Shown piece by piece: positions 1-19,167 of a DNA stretch of 64,000 bases. Where the stretch lies: positions 43,096,230-43,160,229 of the forward strand of contig JACDQD010000001.1 in assembly GCA_019843655.1 (NCBI GenBank), written 5' to 3'. The first letter of the stretch is position 1, and the number at the start of each line of letters is the position of its first letter. The notes beneath the pieces were generated by a model that made no database searches, had not been told where the DNA came from, and was given only the letters and a program-made list of their open reading frames with translations. This DNA comes from Lethocerus indicus. Lineage: Eukaryota; Arthropoda; Insecta; Hemiptera; Belostomatidae. Position numbers and translations under genes: made by a program.

Positions 1-643
1 TTTATGTACAGCTATATATTGATTTTTTGTACATTAGTGTAAAGTCCTATATTCTATAATAATAGTTATAGTAGTGTAATGTTTTATTTTTTTTAAACCT
101 GGACAAATCTTTATGCCAAATAAAACCCTGTGACCTGTGTTGCAGTAGATTATAGCAGCTCTAAATATTCATATAAGTGTTTAAAGTATTCACTATATAG
201 CACTATATAGGGGTTGCAATTTGAATCCCACCCATTTTCTTTCTACAACATTAATATATCTATAATATAGTTCTATATAAAGGTTAACACTTTGTTTAAA
301 AAAGTAAACTGTGGGTGAATATGGTGAAACAATTTGGTGTATTCGATATAATTAATTTATCAATATTACCTTCTTTAAATCTAACAAGAAAATTGAGTAA
401 AATCATTATAAAAAACAGAAACCAAATTTGTTTACACAGCTTAATAAATTTAAGTAAAAGTTTTATCTAAGGAAATGTGTCAAAAATCTGTTTTATTTTA
501 AGTTAAAAATATATATCTAATGCAAAACATTTATTAACAATTAAAAAATGCTCTAAATGTTCTTTACTAAAAACAATTTTCTGATTAATGATGTGATGTC
601 AAGTCATTAGCCATTAAAAATTATCTTTGTATTGATATTAAAG

Positions 644-1571
644 GGTTGCAAAGAAATTGTTGGATAATCGATCATTTTATGGAGGCCTGTTACACACCTG
701 TTATGCACCTGAATTGGAAACAGTTGATGAAACCAAATCGAAGTTGGGGCAACGAAGAAAAGAAGTTTCCTTACGTACTTCCTTAAAAAATGAAAATCAT
801 ATGTATGTTTTATTTTTTGCAAATCATTTTAATATTGGATGAAGAAAAAATGAGCAATATACATTTGTAAAAAGTTAACTTTGAGTTAACTCAACGTAAA
901 TTCTTTTCGTACTGTATATATATTTATAATCTTAATATACATAAGTGTCTTTATGAAATATGAATAATTGGACTCCACCATTTTTCAGTTTGATAGAATT
1001 AATAAAATGTCACTGTTTCAGGAATAAAAGCCGAACTCTTGGTGTGAACAGTAATAGGATATTTAAACATAAAATGTTACCACGGGTAACTTCTGAAGCA
1101 TTTAATGTGAGCATGAGCAGTATATTTTTAATTATTTATTTTGATATTTCTTCTAAATTTCATTTTATATACCAGTACATTTGCACTAACATGAGTTATC
1201 TTAAGGTATTGAGATAAATTGCACTTAGTTGAAGTTTTGTTTTGTTAAATAACACTGATTTAAATTTGATGTTTCTCTATGTTTTAATATATTTTAATGT
1301 ACATATGCATACATTTGTAATAATTGATTTTTTGTTTTAGAGAACAGACAACCATTACACAAATTCAACACAGGAACTTAATGTGATGCCAATGTCTGTT
1401 ATGTGCTCTCCTAGAAGGAATGTTTTGCAAAAACACTATAGAGCGGATGATACACATGCATGTGTGCCATCTATAAGTGACGCCAAAAATAGAAAACAGT
1501 CTGGTGAAATAAATAAAATATTGAAATTTGTCCCTGTATCCATACAAAAGTCATTACTTAAAATGAAATGA
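644..1571 (+). CDS. RBM48: RBM48, RNA-binding protein 48 (3' part only)
   Basis: Two terminal exons: 644 to about 802 or 806, and 1341 or 1343 to 1571 (stop TGA 1569-1571). Earlier exons lie before the window. The first exon encodes the end of the RRM and the segment just after it, with SFYGGLLHTCYAPELETVDE, which closely matches the SFFGGLLHVCYAPEFETVEE stretch I remember for vertebrate RBM48. RBM48 pairs with ARMC7 and acts in minor (U12-type) spliceosome function; that is family knowledge. The junction is ambiguous: CATAT|gtatgt with acceptor ttttagag|, or TAT|gtttta with ttttag|. Both keep the frame and differ by one residue. The C-terminal tail is short and poorly conserved, ending KSLLKMK. 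The next gene is convergent, so 1572-2554 must hold both 3' ends. Confidence 0.85.
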
Positions 1572-2554
1572 ATATATGATTTTGTTGGAAATTAATTGTT
1601 TTTTTATTTAGATGTAAATATTTATAATTTGCTATGTGACACATGAGTAGAATGTATTGATTAAAATGATATTATTGACATTCCTCATTTTCATTTTAAG
1701 AAATGTGATAGTTAATGTTGGCCATTAATATTAATTTAAAATAAGTGTTAACATATTTTGTAGTTTTTATAAACCTTTGTTATTAATATATAATAGACCT
1801 ATTCTTTCGTCACTTAAAAGGAGTAAATTAGAAACAACTGGATTTTGTTATGTTTGTGATTCCTGACAGGAGCTCAAGAATACTTTAATTACCTATTACT
1901 TTAATTACATATTACTTTAATTACATATTTAGAATTTCCCTAATAGATTCATATAATTTCAAGATACTTTTGATTGGATTAATAATTATTTCAATTATAA
2001 AATAGTTTTGCAAACATCTGTATTTTGATAATACAAGCATGCAATACTTAAAAAAATTATACAATGAATTAAAAATATGTATATTTTTATACAGAACTGC
2101 AAAAAGTAAACATACTTTTGAAAAAAAAATTAAATTATCAAAGTAAAAGTGTTTTCAAAATAGTTTTGCAGTCATTAAATTGACACATGGTAACTTAAAT
2201 ATTTCATGCATTCTATACTGAATGCATTACTAGGCATTCAGGTACTTAATTTTCCTATCTCTCTGTTTGTAACACAATGGATATATAATCCAATATGCAT
2301 AATTGGAAGTAATCTTTAAGTACATAACTTAGTGTTGTTAGCTGTCTTCTATAGGGGCTGCATGTCAACCTATTGAAACACCCCATCTCCTTATTGTAAA
2401 AATTGTCAACAAATTTTTAGTCGACAATTCTTAATATTGTTTAATAACATATTTGAAAAAATATAAATCACTCTTAAATTATTTAAAAATGTGAAAACAC
2501 ATCCATATCACAGACAATTTAATTTGGGAACATTACGTCCTGATAAATCCAATT
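1572..2554. other. Convergent 3' intergenic stretch with a short tandem repeat
   Basis: No coding potential is visible between the RBM48 stop and the ABHD18 stop. The stretch is very AT-rich. At about 1883-1929 an 18-19 bp unit containing TACTTTAATTACATAT is repeated about 2.5 times. Both 3' UTRs and their poly(A) sites should lie here, but I cannot place them firmly. Confidence 0.5.
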
Positions 2555-10226
<7,672 letters not shown>

Positions 10227-11537
10227 CTATTTGTTTTTAACTGGTTTATTTGTATTTTTCCCCGCAAATTGATTTTTGATATAATTCTGCAATAAAGACA
10301 TTACTTCATTGTTAAACTGAGCAGGAACAGTTCGTGTGCCTATTGCCCAATAATAAATATCCCAATCATTTTCTGGCAAATTTATTAAATTATCATATTG
10401 AAAAAGTAATTTCTCATTCATCTCTGGCAGGTACATATCGGCGAATGAACTCAGAATGAGGCCATTTTCTAAAGTCCCCCTTTTCCGAGACTGGTACAAC
10501 AATCTGAAAAATTTCACAAAATTTCATGTTTAATTTAAAAATAAATACACTAGTTTAACATACTTTTTAGGTATTTAGAATATTGACACTGATATTCTTG
10601 CTTGCATTAAATGATACAATGATGGGATGAAATTAATATGGATGCATGCAAATGACAATAGAATGCAAAATAAAGCCAGTTTCAAAAGAAGGCTGAAAGT
10701 TATGCTGATAAATTAATTGGAAATACTCAAAAAGTTAAAATAACTCTCAAATTTATAAATAGTTATTCACTCTATATTGTGAATATTTTGCAGTTAGACA
10801 AAATGAAGGTCCATTAAGACATCTGTCTTAATATGACCCTTGGTCTGGGACCAAGATGGTTCATTCTATATTAAAATAAAAGCAATCTAATGAGTCTATT
10901 GGAGTAAGTGGGCTTTAACTGTATCAACTGAATAAAAGCTAATCATAAGCATTTTTTTTCAAATAATATAAATAAAACACAAACTGGTGATACAAGGGGA
11001 AGGTAGAGTGGGTTGTGAAAAATGAATAATCATGTCCAACATTAGCCAAATACTGTTGTTGACATTTAAGTAAATACCTAAATCCATAGTATATTCAACA
11101 AATTTTCACTTTTTCAACCTCAGTCAAACTCTGGCTCTGTTGATTATTTCAAAAAATAGTTCATAAAACATTCATACACAGAATTTATTCGATGTCAGAA
11201 ATATTTTCTTATCCGTAAACGAATTTAAACTTCTCAAGCTCATTGTGCTCTCCATCCAAAGATGTTTCAGACAGGCTTCGGGTCAATTTTACAAACCTGG
11301 CACGCTTCACTTCTTCCGTTTCATTTTTCCTTCCCAGGGAGTTCAATATTTCTGGTTCGAACCCGCCGTCGTTCGTGGAACCGTACTGCGATGACAATCT
11401 CAAGCCCTGTAAACAATCAAGAATCGCATTGGAAGTAGTTTTAGAAAATGTGTAACAACCGCGGGAGCTTTATGATAACATACTTGTGCCCTGATATAAA
11501 ACAATCTTGAAGAACGCGCCAAAAGGAAACTGAACAT
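10227..11537 (-). CDS. SDHAF2: SDHAF2, succinate dehydrogenase assembly factor 2, mitochondrial
   Basis: Three exons: 11537-11484, 11406-11297, 10503-10227; 146 residues, against 166 in human. Exon 1 encodes [18 protein letters not shown], a basic, acid-free mitochondrial presequence, and is missed by simple ORF finding. Exon 2 ends EEVKRAR at a codon split by the intron and exon 3 continues [14 protein letters not shown]. The RGxxE motif (R63-G64-T-L-E67) is the SdhE/Sdh5 signature needed for covalent FAD attachment to the SdhA flavoprotein, and NDWDIYYWA is the second family hallmark. It acts in the mitochondrial matrix during complex II assembly. The start at 11537 is chosen because it gives the presequence and a good donor (CAA|gtatgt). 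Confidence 0.95.
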
Positions 11538-14500
11538 TTTTTTTATAAACAAAGCACTCGAACTAGGAGAGGAGGATAACCTTTATTAGTAGTGTGGTTA
11601 ACCTACCCCTGTATAAGGAGGAACCAAATAAAATTTTAAAAACTTTAGACTTTATACGCCCCATAAATCGTAGCATAATTGCAAATTATTTTCATAGTAA
11701 TAGGAAGAAATAAAATTAAAAATGGGTTAGAATTTTGTTTAGAGCAGGAATTAATTATTTTCTCGTGTAATGAACTTTTCGGAAAAAATGTTTATTCAAT
11801 TATATATTTTGCGTTATAAAATTTTCTAAGTTGACAAGGTCAACGTTTGACATTTTGTCGCTTTAACAAATTTTTGTTTCGGAGAATTTTTTAAACAATA
11901 GTATTAACCGTCACAATAGTGTAAGCGTTCACTGAAAAGATCGTTGCGTATTCCATGTAACGCAATAATTAGCGAATTATATTAATCGTACGTCTGCAAT
12001 ACTATATTTAGAGATAGCGTTATTTGTTGAATTTATAAAAAAAGTCGTTACCAGTTTATAACTTAAACCGGTGGTGCCTACATACTTGTTCCGCGAGGTT
12101 TCTCCCTCTACCTTCACGAGGGAAAATCCAGTAGTATTTATTTATTTCATAATCGAATAAGAAGCGGAATGCTCGAAACCTCATGTTAGTAATTCGATTC
12201 ATTTATTTTTCTGTTTAATGTTTGTGACGATTAACGTGTGCAGTTGAAAGTTTTTAAACCTCCCCCTACGTGTTCATAAATTCAGAGTTCAATAAGGCGT
12301 GTACTGGGAATATTAATTTAATATTTGTTAAGTTCGGAAAATTATTAATGTCTTTTGGCCGAGTTCTACTCAAAGAGGTGTGTTTTTAAAATTGATTAGT
12401 GTTCTATTTGAACCACATTGTGTTTGTAAAGAGTAGTATTGTGCTTAAGAAAGTGGTTGCAGTATTTTATTTAACTATTGAAGTTTCTAGTTTCCTAATG
12501 AATTTATTAGGTTATTCATTAAAGCCCAATGTATTTTATTGTAAGGATTATAATGTTTCTAAATATTACTCTCCTGTTGCCTCTTGTGGCAAATGTTTAT
12601 TGGAAATTTGTATTGAAATGTAAAGTTCTTTATTTTTTTGGTGTATGATCAAATTGCTGCTTAATGAGATATTATCTTCTGAACAAGCATCTTTATGAAT
12701 TGTTTAGTATTGAATATTTTTGAAATGTCCTTATGCCATTAATTTTTTCTATAAATATATCTATAAACCACCGTATTTAGTAAAAAAAGATAATAGTAAT
12801 GATTAGAATCAATTCGTTAATGCAGAAACTGTCTGTGGAAGGATTCATACATAATATTTGATGAATATTTTAAAAATAATTATTGTAATGAATTAAAACT
12901 GTCTCGATAATGTTTCACTGTGGAGTTGGGAAGTGTTTGTTTTAATTTTCCTTATTATTTTGAATTGTTTATACTAAATTTGCTATCAGTGGTCGTGCCT
13001 GCATTTATTTAAATAGTGTTTTCAAGTTGGTAACATTGTTAATTTTAGTCAGGTAATATTATGTAGAGTAGTAAATGTTTTTTCTAGAAATTTCTGTTAA
13101 CCCTTCGGTACCTCTCTTTGATTAAATTGAAAATTATATCTGATATATAATATTTTTTCTTTCCCCCAAAATTTAAAATATTTATCGAACTTATGTCAAT
13201 ACATTGAACATTTCACACTAAACAAGACTGTATACAGAATTATTTCTAATATATTAATTTGAAATTAACTTTTCAATTCAAAGTTTGACAAAATCTAGTC
13301 AAAGTGTGTGTTTGTGTGTATGTGTATGTATGCTTGTGCATATATTATTTTTTAAGACAACATGTTGGTTGATCTTTCATATTTAGTAGTTTGAAAACGT
13401 GTAATTTAAATTGTGTAGTGTGATATGGCATCATTCACTTTACCTTAATTAACTTCTGACATTTTATTGTGTATTAAATATTTTTCTGTAAAGTACAATT
13501 AAGTGTGCTGGTGTATAGTTTTTAAGTAACAAATGTTAAGTATTAATCTAATAATCATGATTGCTACGGATCAATTATTATGTAGTAATTCAGATTTTTC
13601 CTATTTGCAGTTAGTTGGTAACATGCAAGTCAGTTTTGATGATCAGTATCACAGTAGTTCCAAATAAAAAAACAGAAGTCAAAAGAGATCTTGAAAACCA
13701 ATCTAAGTAAATATATTAAAATACCTAAAATTTGATAATAGTCTTTATAGTTTATATAAATAATATTTCATTAATAAAAAGGAAATTTGTTCCTTTTTTT
13801 TTTTTTTAAAATAACATTTGTAGAAATATCAATTTTTATCCTCACTGAAAACATTGATTTTTATTCATATGTGTGAGCGTTTTGTAACTCAGTTTCCACT
13901 ACATAACACGTCAGAATTAATTGTATATTTTAAATATTACGTTGGAGGGGGGTTGCCAGGTGTTGAATTCTTTTCCTAGAGGTAAAATCCAATATTTATC
14001 ATTCTTTGCACCTACAGGTCTAATTTTAAATTATCATTGTACATGTTTATCAATGTCATTTGCCCTAATGCCAGTAATAATTATGGATTACAATTTCTTA
14101 CAATAAATTCAAATGAACAATAAGACATTCCTTGTAATTACTTTGCCTTAATTCAAATGATAACAGCAGCCCCGATCCCTGGCAGTGGATTAGGAATGTT
14201 ACAGTCAATTGTAAATACAACAATGATAACAGGCAGCTTTTACTAACTACAAGAAGAGTAATTTTGTAAATTTAATCTATAATAACATAATAATTTGTAT
14301 TATTTATCAATAAAATGATCTACACATGTGAAGTATCAACCGTTTTGTTACCCTTATACTCTGAATTGTCTTGTTAGTTGGGCAGCCTGGCAACCATAAA
14401 ATGATTTAAAATAATAATTTTAGTCGCAATTGTTTTAAATTAATGTTTTAATATGAAACAGCCCTATCACATAGCATATTTTTGCTATGAAGTATACTAT

Positions 14501-15057
14501 ATTGCTCTTGCTTGTTTGAGATTGTACTGATTTTGGATTTGTTCTTTAGTTGGTATTGGATGTAGTTATAGAGTAGTCACTTACACGTGCCAATTGCCAA
14601 TGAAGCATCATTTCTGTTCACAATTCTGCACCATTCAATAAAAAACATGTTTAAATAAATGAGACAGATTTACTATTGCATGGCTGATAGCACATATTTA
14701 TTGGGTACACATTGTTTGATTTATAAAGAAATATATTAAACGGTATAAAATAATTAATCGATTAATTAAAATTAATATTACAATACTTTAATAACAAGGA
14801 TTTGGAATTATTTCATCAGTATTAAATTCTTACATTATTAAAGAAAGCTTTTTTAATTATTCTGCTACCATTCTTTCCTTTATTGCGTTTCAAAGAATAA
14901 CTTTATCTGCACATTGGCAATTTTTATCATTCTTCCACTGTTTTTAGAACAAAATATAATGTATAGTATATTTTCTGAACATTGGGTTTTATTTCTTGGC
15001 AATATTTATACTAATAATAGGTATTATCGGTTTAAGTGTGGAGTTCTACGCAGGGAG

Positions 15058-15105
15058 CACATCCTCCTAGGAGAGAATTTCCCATTGCACATTTAGGAGG
15101 ATGTG
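15058..15105. repeat. Perfect 12-bp inverted repeat (hairpin)
   Basis: CACATCCTCCTA at 15058-15069 is exactly complementary to TAGGAGGATGTG at 15094-15105, with a 24-nt loop. The stem is too short for a microRNA precursor. It could be the fold-back of a decayed element. Confidence 0.6.
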
Positions 15106-15529
15106 ATTTAAGGGAAAATTGTACGCCTCTACTCAATGGTAAGATGTTTTAAATCGTCATTTAGTTTAGTATGGTTGCAATTTATTATTAATATCATAAA
15201 TATTTCCATGCCATATACAATAAATGCATGATTGATAATTATTATAAAAATTTTAAAAAATCAAAATGGTCTGTTTAATAGCTGAAATCACGGGTTCATT
15301 ATTGTTCTGCACAGGATTGGTGGAAACAGGAATATTTTTTCACCTCTGTTTTGGCGTAGCAGACTTACCCCTCCTCGAACCGGATTTTGAGGCAAGAAAA
15401 TTATTTTTTTTTTAATTTGTAAATTTTTTCAAAATTGATGCTATTGAATTCAAGGAGGCTGTAGGCGTTACTTTTATTTTAGTGAAATCTCTGGAGATAA
15501 TCGGTTTAGTCAGTTGAAATTTCCAATTG

Positions 15530-15610
15530 AAGGAATATTCGGACCGCCACCAGGATTCGAACTCGGGCCGAATCGTTTAAACAATCGCCGTTAATATCAA
15601 AATTCACCCC
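15530..15610 (-). repeat. Possible tRNA-derived SINE head
   Basis: On the minus strand GAGTTCGAATCC matches the polymerase III B box. No clear A box, acceptor stem or second copy was found, so this may be chance. Confidence 0.25.
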
Positions 15611-17745
15611 CACTAATTACTCTGTTAGGTTTTTCTTATATGGTCGGGTATTGAAATTGCAAAATACTCTATAAAGTCTTCTGGAGTTATTTTATGTCGA
15701 CGTGTGACGAATATAAATTTGTAATCAACTTCGCATGAAAAATACAACAGGAAAGACGAGAACTGACAGACAAAAATCATTCTTCGACCCATAAAACACT
15801 AAGACTAATTAAGTACTTGAAGGACGCAAACATATTTTATGAAATATAACACAACAAAAACTACCAAAGTAAGGACAAAACAGGGGATTTCTGTATCCCA
15901 GGGAGGATAACTGTGTGAACATAATTGCGGGTTAAACGAATGAGTAAAACAAAAAGAAAAAAGAAAATTTACAATCGATTGGTCAGTTTCAAATATATAA
16001 CAAAAGTAGCACTGAGGTGCTACTTTGCAGGTTCGATTCTTGCTAGTAGAAGCGTAACTTTTCAATCAATTACAAAATTTGAATTGACTATAAGTGGATT
16101 TCTAATAATTACAGCCACACATCATAGATTTCAATTCAGAAATTCGCAGATATATAATGTCGATGTTTCCGGTGAAGTGGCGAGATGCCCAAATATATTG
16201 AAAGTGGGGATGAGGACGTGAGGGTCGTATCTGGTAACCGGTAAGAGCAACCTCGCGTTGTGGAGGTTTCGAAATTATAATTTCAATGAATTGTTGGGGC
16301 GAAGGAAATATTCGTCAAATCGTTCATTTGTCTGCAGCCAATTAATGTTAATTAAAGAAACAACCAGGTTTTAAGGTTTACCGGTGAGTCAAATTGGTAA
16401 TCATAGTAATAGAAAAGCACATCACTATCGATACGTCTATAACAGCAATTTTGAAGAAACAATTTTTGCATACGTGAATTAAAAGTATAGAAAATTGTAT
16501 GAATTATTATGATATAATAATTTTGAGATTAATCTTGGGTCCTAATACTGACTGGACCAAATAAACTAGTGGAGAAAGATAGAGTTGATATTTCGAATCC
16601 TCTCTGACTTTAAAATAAATTATTATAACATGGTAACATCGTGATTAAAATAGTTCGTTTTATTCGACGTTGCTTACAAAACGACTAACATTCATACTTT
16701 AGCGTTATACATTCTATTCTAAACATGATCATAATTACATTGAACTATGGGTGGTGTTAGATGGTTTTTGAAAAAATGTTTTGAGTAAAAGTATATTAAA
16801 ATAACGTTCCTCTTAGCTAGTGTACCTTAACAACTGCTTCCTATTGGAAGTACACGCCGCCGCTCTCAATACAGTTGGCGGTATGCGCGTACACAATGAG
16901 AATAGGTCCCGCGTAAACGTGAATAATTGAATGGGAATTCCGAAATCCCGGTGGTGAAAAAAATTCTCGTTCGATTCCAAATTTGAATATCCATTTACTG
17001 CAGCAGATCGCGAAATTGAGGGGAGACTTCGATATAAAATCGTTAATTACTTTCCGCTAAGAAGAAATTAAATTAAAATTGTTTTATAACACACATAGCT
17101 GCAATAGGGGATTTTAAAATTTCTTTTATCACTCAGTAGATACCAATTATGTAAGCACTGTAAACCGATTCAAAAGATGCATAATGTCGCAATAAATGAA
17201 AAATCTAGAATAGAATTACCCGAATTGAATGTTTATTGATTAATAAAATCCAGAGTCCAGAGCACTGCATTGATAATAATAAATATTTATACTGCTATAA
17301 ATTAATGAGCATAAGCGCAAAAACATCGAACACCTTCGAGTGCAGGCCCCTTGTGGATTTGAGAAAAGGAGGGGTAAAATTTGTATCCATTATACGTAGA
17401 TAATCAAAAATAAAATCTAAATGAATCTAAAATGAAATGAAAATGTATTTATTCCTATGTTTTTATACCGGCTATTTGTTATAGTATACATGTGTGGATT
17501 AAGACAGATATACTAGCTTACTGGTCTTCCTATGTTTATAGAAGAAATATATAATATATATTAGAAGGTTTATCTAGAAGAATAAATCTTAATTTTCTTA
17601 ATTAACCTGCTTAACGATTTCTGATTACATCCAATTGCAAATTTTATTTATTTTTCTTAATTCTATAACACCATAGATTTTAGTTTAGATTTCAGTGCGA
17701 TCCACAGAGGATACAACTATTAATTCACTTATGTATGAACATTAA

Positions 17746-18583
17746 CATACACCGAAAAGCTAAAATTGATCTTTGTCTGTCTCAAAACGTTTCTTACGCG
17801 TCGCGTTTAATCGTTAGTATCGGTATCATTTATGTTAATAACTATATTATCATAAATGAACACATCTCGAGGCTCCGAACGTTGTAAACAATGAAATACG
17901 ACAGTTTGGGAAAAAATAGAGGATTTTGTCGGCATTCTTTCTTCATAGACTAGTTTAGCGCTCTTAACTTATAAGACCACCGAGTGGGGACAGAAGATAG
18001 CTAGAATGATTACATTAATTCCTCCAAAAATATCATTAATTATTTTATATCCCCACTGAATATTACAGCTAAAGCTCAAAGGTACAGTAATACAGGGGGG
18101 CCCCTTATACAATTACTAACTTGAATTGTCCAACTCATGAACTCCATACGCTAATTAATTCCCGGATAGGCTTCGGTAATTCAATCGCCAATTTCAATCT
18201 GAAAAACAACGGTGGTGGACATTCTGACTTTTCGTGCCCACTCGGCGATTCTTTTTTCTTACGGTTGATCGAATTCAGAGCGCTAACCCGGTCTATGAAG
18301 AAAGAATATCGAGAATAAAGAAGAATAGAATAAGAATGCCGACAAAATCCTCTATTTTTTTCCCGTACTATCGTATATCATTGTTTACATTCTTTAGAGC
18401 CTTGAGGGATATTCATAATTGGATTCATACAAAAGTAATTTGTGATAATGTAGTGGTAACGTACCAACATTTTACCAATAATAGCGACTAATGTGACGTC
18501 AGAAAATGTGACTTTTTGCTAGCTAATTTGCCGATAACCATCGAGAGACAGACAAAGAACAATTTCAGCTTCTCGGTGTATGA
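17746..18583. repeat. Long imperfect inverted repeat (foldback structure), about 840 bp
   Basis: The left arm (about 17746-18010) and right arm (about 18219-18583) are reverse complements over most of their length. Shared blocks include CATACACCGA(A/G)AAGCT, CTTTGTCTGTCTC, AATAGAGGATTTTGTCGGCATTCTT, TTTCTTCATAGAC, and GCGCTCT with CCGAGTGGG. Identity is roughly 75% by eye, with an extra stretch in the right arm. The spacer is about 200 bp. It ends some 585 bp before the ethanolamine kinase ATG. It could be a foldback or MITE-like element, or two inverted copies of one repeat; no target duplication was identified. Confidence 0.75.
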
Positions 18584-18992
18584 CAAACAAGTTAAATTTT
18601 ATATCCAAATTTAAGGTTAAGCAACTATCTCTAAGTCGAACTCCAAGGTTCGTCTGACAATAGCACAGGTCTTCAGTTTAACTGACTTCTGAAGCTGGCG
18701 CTGCACTCGGAAATGAAGACCAAGACTGGGAATACTATTTTCCAACGCCTTAGGTACAATCCCCGTACGCGATATTTGGGTTGGGCCCACCTACATTAAA
18801 TAAGTATCCTGGCAACACTTGTCAGTCAACACTAAACTTGGCCTATTGTGGGCGATTTATTATTATTATTATTAATATCATTTAAACTAAAATCTACAGT
18901 GTTCTGAAATTAATACGAAATAAATTAAATTCAAATTCGCAATTGAATGACATGAGAAATCGCTAAACTGGTTAAAACGCGGTATGAAATAA

Positions 18993-18994
<2 letters not shown>

Positions 18995-19035
<41 letters not shown>
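18995..19035. repeat. eas: (TC)n tract upstream of ethanolamine kinase
   Basis: A 41-nt uninterrupted (TC)n lies about 130 bp before the eas start codon. It reads (GA)n on the other strand, the class of site bound by GAGA-type factors in insects. It is followed at 19055-19160 by a G/A-rich top strand, so pyrimidine and purine bias switch strand at about 19035. Probably core promoter or 5' UTR; no TATA box is evident. Confidence 0.75.
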
Positions 19036-19037
<2 letters not shown>

Positions 19038-19167
19038 GTCCGTGCGTGTTAAGTCTAGTGGTGGTGTGGAGGGAGGATAGAGAGAGGTTTTAGAGGGGGT
19101 ATTTGAAAGGAGGAGTGGGTTTGACAGGGCGGAGCTTGTAGCGAAGCGGGAGGAGTGAGATGCAGTG

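Larger units (their letters stand above)
11538..17745. other. Gene-poor intergenic region
   Basis: No exon chain, conserved motif or RNA gene is recognisable on either strand between SDHAF2 and the inverted-repeat structure. Scattered ORFs of 60-98 codons have no family features. Items seen: a perfect 12-bp inverted repeat (15058-15069 with 15094-15105, 24-nt loop), and tRNA B-box-like words at about 15557 (minus) and 16030 (plus) that may be SINE heads. CpG rises from about 15.2 kb onward. Confidence 0.45.

Noticed and set aside
15058..15105. microRNA precursor
   Set aside because: The stem is only 12 bp and flanks do not extend the pairing.
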